Below, one piece after another: positions 24,515 to 31,263 of a DNA stretch of 64,000 nt (its first letter is position 1; each line of letters opens with the position of its first letter). The stretch spans positions 186,508 through 250,507 of the forward strand of contig NZ_NHOC01000002.1 of the NCBI RefSeq assembly GCF_002157465.1, in the 5' to 3' direction. Both the position numbers and the translations under genes were made by a program. Under the pieces are notes generated by a model. The model saw only the letters and a list, made by a program, of their open reading frames with translations, was not told the origin of the DNA and searched no databases. Origin of the DNA: Butyricicoccus porcorum (GTDB lineage Bacteria; Bacillota; Clostridia; Oscillospirales; Butyricicoccaceae).

Positions 24515-26176
24515 ATGGGATTTAACAACATTCTGTCGCTGTGCGGCGGACTTGGCCTGTTCCTGTTCGGCATGCGCTATATGGGCGCCGGACTGGAGCT
24601 CGCGGCAGGTCCGAAGTTGAACAGCCTGCTGGAAAAACTGACGCGAAATCCTGTCATGGGATTTCTTCTCGGTGTTCTGGTCACTGCCGTTGTTCAGTCG
24701 TCTTCGGCGACCACTATCATGTGTATGGGCTTTTTGAATGCCGGGATTATGGATCTGGTACAAGCGGCTGGCGTCATCCTGGGCGCAAATGTCGGTACAA
24801 CCATGACGAGCATCCTGATCGCGCTCGATGTATCCGGTCTCGCACCGGCATGTATTTTTGTCGGCTCGATTATGCAGATGTTCTGCAAAAAAGACTTGCA
24901 GAAAAACATCGGACAGATTATACTTGGTTTTGGTATCCTGTTCCAGGGACTGCACACGATGAGCGGTTCGATGTCCAGCCTGAAGGATATCCCAGAATTC
25001 CAGAGCTTTATTGCATCCGCAACCAATCCGATTATCGGCGTTCTGGTCGGTATTCTGCTGTGTGCGGTCATTCAGAGCTCGTCCGCAGCGGTCGGTGTTT
25101 TGCAGGCACTCGCAATGCAGGGTCTGATGCCGATTCGGTTCGCGGCATTTCTGGTCTGTGGTATCAATATCGGCTCGTCTGTCACGCCGTTCCTGTCGTC
25201 CATCGGCGCAAAGAACAATACCAAGCGTGCGGCTGTCATTTACTGTGCCTATAACGTCATCGGCGGCATTCTCTTTGTCCCGCTGACGATGCTGACACCG
25301 TTTGTCAATGTCTATTCACTGGTGACGGACAATCCGGTCGTACAGATTTCGATGTTCCACATCACCTTCAAGCTGGTGACAGCGCTCGTGCTGCTGCCGT
25401 TTGTCAAACAACTGGTCAATCTCTCGTATTTCTTTGTACCGAAGAAGGTGCACGAGAGCGCGTATCGCTTTACTTATATCGACCCGAAGCAGATTGTTGC
25501 GCCGAGCGTCACCACGCGCCAGCTGTACAAGGAGCTGGAGCGCATGGCAGGCCTTGTCCGTCAGAACTTTATTCTGGCAGCAGAGGGCATGCTGGACAAC
25601 GATACCAGTCATGCGGACGAAATTCGTGAGCGGGAAAATGTCATCAATTTCCTAAACCATGGCATTACAGACTATCTGGTTGAATTCAGCGGACACAACC
25701 TGCCGGCTCATGTGCCGCAGATTGTGGCAAATATGTTCCATCTGGTCGGAGATCTTGAGCGCATCGGCGATCATGCCATTAACCTGCTCGAAAAGACCGA
25801 ACAGTGTGTACAGAACAATCTGATTTATTCCGACGAAGCGCGGAAAGAACTGAAAAAAATCTATGAGGTCGATCTGCTGCTGTATGACCGCGCCTTCAGC
25901 GGCTTCCTGTGTCATAATCTGAGCGAACAGGATGCGCTGGAGCTGCATCATCTGGAGGATGAGATAGATACACTCACCCAGCAGTCGGAGAACAACCACA
26001 TTGCGCGCCTGCGTGCGAAACAGTGCAGCACCCAGCCCGGCATTATCTTTGCCGAGGCTCTGCATGATTATGAGCGCGTCGGTGACCATTCCAACAACAT
26101 CGTCCGTATTGCCCGCAAGAATGCACAGATTTCCGGCGGTCTGCGTCCGCCGGTGCTCAGTACGGATGTGATGTAA
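24515..26176 (+). CDS. Na/Pi cotransporter family protein with PhoU-like domain
   Basis: Membrane protein of 553 residues that imports phosphate with sodium (NptA/PNaS family). Two inverted repeats carry the family signature with paired serines: VVQSSSATTIM near residue 60-70 and VIQSSSAAVGV near 185-195, each followed by GANVGTT or GINIGSS. About eight membrane segments fill residues 1-310; the C-terminal 200 residues are a cytoplasmic PhoU-like helical domain (HLVGDLERIGDHAINLLEKT). The frame is open upstream, but ATG 24515 after AGGAG gives the canonical start. Pho-box-like repeats upstream fit phosphate control. Confidence 0.92.
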   Translation: MGFNNILSLCGGLGLFLFGMRYMGAGLELAAGPKLNSLLEKLTRNPVMGFLLGVLVTAVVQSSSATTIMCMGFLNAGIMDLVQAAGVILGANVGTTMTSILIALDVSGLAPACIFVGSIMQMFCKKDLQKNIGQIILGFGILFQGLHTMSGSMSSLKDIPEFQSFIASATNPIIGVLVGILLCAVIQSSSAAVGVLQALAMQGLMPIRFAAFLVCGINIGSSVTPFLSSIGAKNNTKRAAVIYCAYNVIGGILFVPLTMLTPFVNVYSLVTDNPVVQISMFHITFKLVTALVLLPFVKQLVNLSYFFVPKKVHESAYRFTYIDPKQIVAPSVTTRQLYKELERMAGLVRQNFILAAEGMLDNDTSHADEIRERENVINFLNHGITDYLVEFSGHNLPAHVPQIVANMFHLVGDLERIGDHAINLLEKTEQCVQNNLIYSDEARKELKKIYEVDLLLYDRAFSGFLCHNLSEQDALELHHLEDEIDTLTQQSENNHIARLRAKQCSTQPGIIFAEALHDYERVGDHSNNIVRIARKNAQISGGLRPPVLSTDVM

Positions 26177-26194
26177 GAAAGAGTTGCAATATAT

Positions 26195-26794
26195 ATGAAA
26201 CTACAAAGTGACAAGGCGATGTCGACAGAGGACAAAATTCTCGATGCTGCACTTGACGTCGTGCAGGAGCACACCATCAGCGGCACGCGCATCCACCTTG
26301 TGGCGGAATATGCCGGATGTTTCCAGTCGAATATCCACTATTATTTTAAGTCCAAACGAGATCTCTTGCTCGCTGTGCTGCATCGGCTGCAACGGCGCTG
26401 TCTGGATATCCGCGCAGAACTGCGCGAGCAGGCAGATGCGGGGCTGGATGCCCAGCTGGATATCTTTTTTGAACAGAAAAAGCAGTTCATCCTGCATGAA
26501 ACCAAATACGACTATGCGGAAATTGATTTCTGGACACAGGCACATCTGGATGAGGAAATCCGTGAACAGTTTGCTGTTTCATTCCGCAAGTGGCGCGAGG
26601 AAATCAGCCGCGTGATTGCGCGCTACGCGCCGTGGGTTTCGCCACAGCAGCGCAGCTTCCTCAGCGCGTTGATGGTTTCCATGATGGAAGGCGCAACGCT
26701 GCAATATCTGGTAGATAAAAATGCTTTTGCACTTGACGATTATTTTGCACGCTGCAAGCAGCTGATTCTCGAACAGCTGCGGCAGGAAAACTGA
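26195..26794 (+). CDS. TetR/AcrR family transcriptional regulator
   Basis: Protein of 199 residues with an N-terminal TetR helix-turn-helix (KILDAALDVVQEHTISGTRIHLVAEYAGC, then SNIHYYFKSKRDLL at about 45-58) and a variable all-helical ligand domain. The usual GVS at the turn is replaced by GCFQSN. It starts 18 bases after the Na/Pi transporter gene and ends in a terminator, so it could be co-transcribed with it. The ligand and targets are unknown. Confidence 0.88.
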   Translation: MKLQSDKAMSTEDKILDAALDVVQEHTISGTRIHLVAEYAGCFQSNIHYYFKSKRDLLLAVLHRLQRRCLDIRAELREQADAGLDAQLDIFFEQKKQFILHETKYDYAEIDFWTQAHLDEEIREQFAVSFRKWREEISRVIARYAPWVSPQQRSFLSALMVSMMEGATLQYLVDKNAFALDDYFARCKQLILEQLRQEN

Positions 26795-26801
26795 TCCCCC
26801 G

Positions 26802-26832
26802 GCCCGGCGAAGCAGCTTCGCCGGGCTTTTTT
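26802..26832 (+). terminator. Rho-independent terminator after the TetR gene
   Basis: GCCCGGCGAAG (26802-26812) pairs perfectly with CTTCGCCGGGC (26816-26826) over a three-base loop, followed by six T residues. Confidence 0.93.
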
Positions 26833-26885
26833 GCATGTGCTGCACGGGGGCGCGACAGCGGCGGCAGGCCGCAGGGAGGAAAATC

Positions 26886-27956
26886 ATGAAGAAAGTATTA
26901 CAGGATCATTTTTTTATTCGGAACACACGCATTCGCAATCGCATTTGCGTTCCACCCATGGTATGCTATCATTGGACGGATGACAGCGGTATCGTGAGCG
27001 ACCGCCATGTGGAGCATTATCGTGCGATGGCGCGCGGCGGTGCGGGATTGATTATTCAGGAGGCGACCTGCATTACGCAGGAAGGCCGGTTGGCGGACAG
27101 CCAGCTCGGTATCTGGGATGACAGCCAGATCGCAGGCCTGCGCCGCATTACGGAGGCCGTGCATGCGGAGGGCTGCCCGATTTTTGTCCAGATTCACCAT
27201 GCAGGGATCGTCGGCATTGCGGAGCATGCGCTCTGTCCGGATGCCTACACCCTGCGCCAGGGCGGGACGGAAAAGACTGGCGTAAAAATGCAGCAGGAAG
27301 ACATTGCACGCATCCAGCAGGCGTTTATCGATGCGGCGCGGCGCGCATATGAAGCCGGTTATGACGGTGTGGAGCTGCATGGCTGTCACAGCTATCTGAT
27401 GTGTCAGTTCCTGAACAGCCGTGTCAACCATCGGGATGATCGGTATGGTAAAAATCCGGAGCTGTTTATCACGGAAATCATGGATGGTATCCGCAACATT
27501 GTCCCGGAGGATTTTGTTATGGGCATCCGTCTCGGCGCGTTTGAGCCGACGTTGGCGGACGGCATCCGTCATGCAAAGGCACTGGAGGCGCATGGTATTG
27601 ACTTCCTTGATATTTCCTACGGCTTTACCGGCGAGGCTGAACCGGAAAAGCCGGCGGATTTCCCGTATAAAGATGTTATTTATGCGGCGGGCGAAATGAA
27701 GCGGCAGGTATCTGTTCCGGTATTTGCGGTCAATGGCATGCGTGTGGCGGAAGATGCGCGCGGTGTGCTTGCGCAAACCGATGTGGATATGGTGGACATC
27801 GGCCGCAGCACACTGGTCAATCCGGCATGGGCGGCAGATGCACTCGCGGGACGCGATACGGGCAAGTGCCTGGACTGTTCTGTCTGCCGATGGCGCATCG
27901 ATGCCGATCAGTGTGCCGGACGGAAATTACTGCAATATAAGCGTCAGATGGAGTGA
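26886..27956 (+). CDS. Old-yellow-enzyme family NADH:flavin oxidoreductase with C-terminal Cys cluster
   Basis: FMN TIM-barrel enzyme of 356 residues of the OYE / 2,4-dienoyl-CoA reductase type. RNRICVPPMVCYHWTD is the N-terminal flavin strand; FVQIHHAG and YDGVELHGCHSYLMCQFLN hold the substrate-binding His residues and the family signature, and VFAVNGMR and DIGRSTLVNP the phosphate site. At the extreme C-terminus CLDCSVCRWRIDADQC keeps the 4Fe-4S cysteines usually found in the larger multidomain reductases, but the FAD/NAD domains that normally follow are missing. It may therefore take electrons from a separate ferredoxin or flavoprotein. Start ATG 26886 follows AGGGAGG. Confidence 0.88.
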   Translation: MKKVLQDHFFIRNTRIRNRICVPPMVCYHWTDDSGIVSDRHVEHYRAMARGGAGLIIQEATCITQEGRLADSQLGIWDDSQIAGLRRITEAVHAEGCPIFVQIHHAGIVGIAEHALCPDAYTLRQGGTEKTGVKMQQEDIARIQQAFIDAARRAYEAGYDGVELHGCHSYLMCQFLNSRVNHRDDRYGKNPELFITEIMDGIRNIVPEDFVMGIRLGAFEPTLADGIRHAKALEAHGIDFLDISYGFTGEAEPEKPADFPYKDVIYAAGEMKRQVSVPVFAVNGMRVAEDARGVLAQTDVDMVDIGRSTLVNPAWAADALAGRDTGKCLDCSVCRWRIDADQCAGRKLLQYKRQME

Positions 27957-27960
27957 TAGC

Positions 27961-28785
27961 ATGAAACGTGATCTCTGGGAGAAGGAATGGAACGACCTCA
28001 CCCGAAAACAGGAGAAATATGTCCAGAAGCACAGCACGGAAAAAGAAAGCGTGCTGGAAAAACTACAGCGGTTCGTTCCGAACGGCCTACAAAGCAAGTT
28101 GGATGCAGCCTTTGTCAAGGCATTCCAGTTGATTTTTGAAAAGGGAACCGTTGTCATTGAGAAGACCTATAACAAGCAGAAGCGGCAGGAGGATTATGAA
28201 ATTGCGGAATATGCGGCGAAGGTGCGCGAGGATCGCAGGCATGTGCGCGCGTTCCGCCGCAGGGCAGGGAACAGTGCGCGGTTGAATCTGCTGGTTTCCT
28301 CTGTCGAGGGCATCGGGCTTGGTCTGCTCGGCGTGGGACTTCCGGATATCCCGCTGTTTGTCAGTGTCGTTTTGAAAAATCTCTATGAGATTTCCCTCAG
28401 CTTTGGATATGACTACGATTCCATGGAGGAACGCCTGTTCCAGCTTCGGCTGATTGAAACCGCGCTGTACAACGGTGCGGAGATGCAGCAGCGCGATGAC
28501 GATATGAATACAATGTGCTGGAGCATCCGCGGCGCAAAGCAGCGCACGTCGGAAGAAACCGAACGCCTGACCGGGCGGTTGGATGACCAGATTCACCGCA
28601 CAGCCAAGGCACTTGCGAACGATATGCTGTACGCCAAATTTTTGCAGGGCGCACCGGTTGTCGGCGCAGTCGGCGGCGCGACAGATGTGACTGTTCTCAA
28701 ACGCATTTCGGACTATGCAATGCTGAAATATCGCAGACGATATCTGCTTGATCGCAAATATCAGCAGGAAAACAGCAAATCATGA
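27961..28785 (+). CDS. EcsC family protein
   Basis: Protein of 274 residues matching the EcsC family: N-terminal basic helices (WEKEWNDLTRKQEKY), then a central amphipathic/hydrophobic part (SSVEGIGLGLLGVGLPDIPLFVSVVLKNLYEISLSFGYD) that gives the family its signature, and a helical C-terminus with GAPVVGAVGGATD. EcsC-type proteins are linked to membranes and protein secretion in Bacillus, but their biochemical role is unknown. ATG 27961 lies four bases after the OYE stop; the frame runs open further upstream through the OYE gene without a ribosome site. Confidence 0.8.
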   Translation: MKRDLWEKEWNDLTRKQEKYVQKHSTEKESVLEKLQRFVPNGLQSKLDAAFVKAFQLIFEKGTVVIEKTYNKQKRQEDYEIAEYAAKVREDRRHVRAFRRRAGNSARLNLLVSSVEGIGLGLLGVGLPDIPLFVSVVLKNLYEISLSFGYDYDSMEERLFQLRLIETALYNGAEMQQRDDDMNTMCWSIRGAKQRTSEETERLTGRLDDQIHRTAKALANDMLYAKFLQGAPVVGAVGGATDVTVLKRISDYAMLKYRRRYLLDRKYQQENSKS

Positions 28786-28801
28786 GGTTAGGAGCTGGAA
28801 T

Positions 28802-29347
28802 ATGGATCAGACACTTGATTTTGAAGCCCTGAAACAGGGACTGATCGATCTGGTACAGGAATCCCAGATCAAGGTCGGATATACAAAAAATGCAGTGGGA
28901 TTGTATTATCCGCTGGATTCACTGAATCATCTGCTGGGCGCGGAGCAGAGCGCAGATGAAATGGAGGATTCGCTCAGGCGATTCTGTGGATATGCAAAAG
29001 ATCCGCTCGGTGAAATCACTGTGACGCGCGATGGCGAGCTGTTCTGTATCACAATATCAGAAGAAGGTGCTGCCTATGTGCACGACAGCTGCGGGGACAA
29101 TGCATTCCTGCGGGCATTTATCCAACAGATTGGAACGCATCCCTGTGGGCTGGATGATCTGCTGGCAGTGTTCCGGCAGTATTCCACGCACGTGGTCTGC
29201 CAGAAAATCGACAACGAAGAGTTTGATTATCTGGTCTATTTTGCGGACGGCAGGCCGGATTCTTACCGGTACTGCATCCGGCTTGAAATGGGACATGCGA
29301 TCTATCACCGCTTTACAGATAAGGATTATCAGGCGTTTGGATTCTGA
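28802..29347 (+). CDS. DUF3877 family protein
   Basis: Soluble protein of 181 residues without signal peptide. The opening (FEALKQGLIDLVQESQIKVGYTKNAVGLYYPLDSLNHLLG) matches my memory of the DUF3877 family, found mainly in Firmicutes; function is unknown. Third gene of the OYE-EcsC-DUF3877 operon (16-base gap), closed by a terminator. Confidence 0.7.
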   Translation: MDQTLDFEALKQGLIDLVQESQIKVGYTKNAVGLYYPLDSLNHLLGAEQSADEMEDSLRRFCGYAKDPLGEITVTRDGELFCITISEEGAAYVHDSCGDNAFLRAFIQQIGTHPCGLDDLLAVFRQYSTHVVCQKIDNEEFDYLVYFADGRPDSYRYCIRLEMGHAIYHRFTDKDYQAFGF

Positions 29348-29363
29348 CAGAAAACAGGATATT

Positions 29364-29398
29364 GTCCGGGCTGCGCAGTGCAGACCGGACTGTTTTTT
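29364..29398 (+). terminator. Rho-independent terminator after the DUF3877 gene
   Basis: GTCCGGGCTGC (29364-29374) pairs with GCAGACCGGAC (29380-29390), one mismatch, followed by TGTTTTTT. Confidence 0.87.
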
Positions 29399-29439
29399 CG
29401 TATATACGGATAAAACAACCGGTAAAAAGCTGGGTTTTG

Positions 29440-29468
29440 TTGAAATTAGCGGGATAATACGGTAAACT
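29440..29468 (+). promoter_or_regulatory. Promoter of the LytTR regulator gene
   Basis: TTGAAA at 29440-29445, 17 bases, TAAACT at 29463-29468. Confidence 0.5.
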
Positions 29469-29506
29469 GATAATAATTCTATACTGTATGGGAGATAGAA
29501 CAGAAC

Positions 29507-30220
29507 ATGCTGAAAATAGGCATTTATGACGATGATGCCCAGATGGTACAGAGCCTCACCCGCAAGATTGATGAAGTGTGGGATTCCGAGTATCGCGTTT
29601 ATACATGGTCAAATGTGCAAGAGATGGAATCCTGCCTGATGGATGACCTTCGGGGAGAGCTGGATGTATTGTTTCTGGATATCCAACTGAACGATACCAA
29701 CGGCATCGCACTTGCCAGACGGATTGCAGAAAGCTGTCCATATCTGAAAATTGTATATTTTACCGGTTATATCGAATATTGTCAGAGCATTTTTGATGGA
29801 AAGCCGTCCGGATTTCTGCTCAAGCCGGTCGAGGCTGACCGCCTGCGCAGCACGTTGGAGCGCGTGGCAGAGGAAGTGGAGCAGGAGCGGACAAGCTGCC
29901 TTGATGTGCAGGTACAGAAACACATGCTGCGCATCCTGACCAGAGATATTCAGTATTTGGAGAGCCAAAAACGCATTGTGCGCATTGTCATCCGAGCGGG
30001 TGATGTCGTGGAGGTGTATCAGAAACTGAATGTGCTGGCAGAACAGCTGCCGGAAAATTTCCTGCGCTGCCATCAGAGCTTTCTGGTTAATTTGGATTAT
30101 GTGCGTCGGTTTGAGGGCGATCATTTCGAGCTGTACAGCGGTATGGAAATCCCGGTGAGCAAGCAGCGGCAGAAAGCGACACGGGAGGGCTTTTACCGGT
30201 ATATTGAGGGACAGCTGTAG
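29507..30220 (+). CDS. LytTR family response regulator (solitary)
   Basis: Response regulator of 237 residues of the AgrA/LytR type. The receiver domain (1-120) has acidic residues IYDDD at 6-10, phospho-acceptor Asp58 in VLFLDIQ, Thr in YFTGYIEYC and Lys in GFLLKPV. A LytTR DNA-binding domain follows (about 135-235; IQYLESQKRIVRI, FLRCHQSFLVNLDYVRRF, PVSKQRQ). The paired histidine kinase and any peptide-pheromone gene are absent next to it, so the signal is unknown. Confidence 0.92.
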   Translation: MLKIGIYDDDAQMVQSLTRKIDEVWDSEYRVYTWSNVQEMESCLMDDLRGELDVLFLDIQLNDTNGIALARRIAESCPYLKIVYFTGYIEYCQSIFDGKPSGFLLKPVEADRLRSTLERVAEEVEQERTSCLDVQVQKHMLRILTRDIQYLESQKRIVRIVIRAGDVVEVYQKLNVLAEQLPENFLRCHQSFLVNLDYVRRFEGDHFELYSGMEIPVSKQRQKATREGFYRYIEGQL

Positions 30221-30300
30221 CCTGCTATACGGGGAAACACACCCAATCGTTACATTGAAAGGGTTGATTTTGCACATTCTCCCTGTTATCCACCGGATTG

Positions 30301-30309
30301 TGTTACAAT
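30301..30309 (+). promoter_or_regulatory. Extended -10 promoter of a putative small RNA
   Basis: TGT-TACAAT (TACAAT at 30304-30309); a -35 box is weak. Predicted start near 30316. Confidence 0.45.
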
Positions 30310-30315
30310 ACAAAC

Positions 30316-30443
30316 GGGATGAGGCCAACAGGGGTGAAAGGCACTCGGGGCACCTGAGAGGGGCGGATCCGCTCTCGGGTTTTCAGGGAACAAAACAGAA
30401 AAGCAGTCCTTGGGCAGAGGGAGCCGGAAAAGGCTGCTTTTTT
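30316..30443 (+). ncRNA. Candidate small structured RNA of unknown family
   Basis: About 128 bases without a good ORF between a promoter-like element and an intrinsic terminator. CCTGAGAG (30353-30360) pairs with CTCTCGGG (30372-30379), and the terminal hairpin AGCAG(T)CCTT/AAGGCTGCT (30402-30438) runs into six T residues. The downstream gene has its own promoter at 30483-30511, so this looks like a separate transcript. It did not match SRP, 6S, TPP or other riboswitch cores that I know. Confidence 0.5.
30402..30443 (+). terminator. Rho-independent terminator of the putative small RNA
   Basis: AGCAGTCCTT pairs with AAGGCTGCT (one bulged T) around an inner GGC/GCC hairpin; T run at 30438-30443. 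Confidence 0.75.
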
Positions 30444-30482
30444 GCTGCATGGAAAAACAGAGGGAAATTTCCGGTGGAGGCA

Positions 30483-30511
30483 TTTACCTTTTTCAAAAGC
30501 TGTGGTATACT
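30483..30511 (+). promoter_or_regulatory. Promoter of the monooxygenase-fold gene
   Basis: TTTACC at 30483-30488, 17 bases, TATACT at 30506-30511. The 62-base leader folds into two hairpins (GCCTGT/ACAGGC and GCCGC/GCGGC). Confidence 0.6.
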
Positions 30512-30573
30512 CTGCCTGTTTTCAATACAGGCTGCCGCCTGTTCTGCGGCGGCACGGCGAAAGGATGAGATCA

Positions 30574-30879
30574 ATGAATACCATGATTTTGGCGACTGTG
30601 CGTTACACGGTGAAAGAAGGAAAACGCGAAGAATTTTATCGGAAGGCTGTGGAATTGGGCATTGACGCAGCGTCGAGAGGGGAAGCAGGCAACCTGAAAT
30701 ATGAGTTTTATTATCCGGTGGATTCGGAAAATGACCTTTGCCTGCTGGAAATCTGGGCAGATGCGGAAGCACAGAAGCAGCATGGAAATACCGCACATTA
30801 TCGGCTTTTGTCCGGGCTGAAGCAGGAATATGTGGAAAAAGTACAGATTCAGAGCTATTCAGTGTGTGAAAACAGGTAA
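30574..30879 (+). CDS. Antibiotic biosynthesis monooxygenase (ABM) fold protein
   Basis: Small protein of 101 residues with the ABM/YgiN ferredoxin-like fold: ILATVRYTVKEGKREEFYRKA, NLKYEFYYPVDSENDLCLLEIWAD and HGNTAHYRLL, where His and Trp occupy the usual cleft positions. Relatives include quinol monooxygenases and heme-degrading enzymes, but in anaerobes the role is unclear. Start ATG 30574 follows AAGGATGAG. It is monocistronic. Confidence 0.8.
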   Translation: MNTMILATVRYTVKEGKREEFYRKAVELGIDAASRGEAGNLKYEFYYPVDSENDLCLLEIWADAEAQKQHGNTAHYRLLSGLKQEYVEKVQIQSYSVCENR

Positions 30880-30914
30880 AGATACCAGTCAGGACATACA
30901 GTTTGCGACGAAAA

Positions 30915-30953
30915 CGGCAGCCTTGCAGGAATTTGCAGGGCTGCCGCTTTTTT
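30915..30953 (+). terminator. Rho-independent terminator of the ABM gene
   Basis: CGGCAGCCTTGCA (30915-30927) pairs with TGCAGGGCTGCCG (30934-30946), one G-U pair, followed by CTTTTTT. Confidence 0.92.
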
Positions 30954-31178
30954 GTGTGCAGCGTGGGAATATGGAAAAATCAGGTGCGTTTCGCAGGATT
31001 TTAGATAAAGCTGAAGGTTGGAAAATCAGGCGGAAACCGAGCGGACAGCAAAAATTTGAAAACGAACGTTCCATATCCGGCGGAAATGGGCAAATTCACA
31101 GCAAGGATGTGTAAATGGGGGATAGACACCATATATGCACAAAAAAGCAAGAAGATAGAAGACGGTTTTTGGACAGAA
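30954..31178. other. Intergenic region upstream of the inositol operon
   Basis: No gene is supported here. Two direct copies of GGAAAATCAGG-like sequence (about 30973, with one extra A, and about 31019) and a small GAACGTTC palindrome near 31064 could be regulator sites for the operon starting at 31264, but this is only suggestive. Confidence 0.3.
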
Positions 31179-31187
31179 TGCTATAAT
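31179..31187 (+). promoter_or_regulatory. Extended -10 promoter of the inositol/C4 operon
   Basis: TGC-TATAAT (TATAAT at 31182-31187), no good -35 box, about 77 bases upstream of iolD. This suggests dependence on an activator. Confidence 0.6.
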
Positions 31188-31263
31188 ATGAGCAAGAAAA
31201 GACGAGAGGATGTCAGTACAGACAGTCTCCAGATGAAATGCAATATTTAAGGAGGATGCAACA

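Noticed and set aside
27724-27960. N-terminal extension of the EcsC protein into the OYE gene
   Set aside because: The extension is antisense-like composition overlapping a conserved gene in another frame; ATG 27961 starts the recognisable EcsC sequence.
30316-30443. TPP riboswitch, because of GGGGTGAAAGG...CTGAGAG
   Set aside because: The second conserved half (GAACCTGAT and the GCGNAGGGAA block) is missing and no thiamine gene follows. SRP and 6S RNA were considered too; the SRP tetraloop motif is absent.
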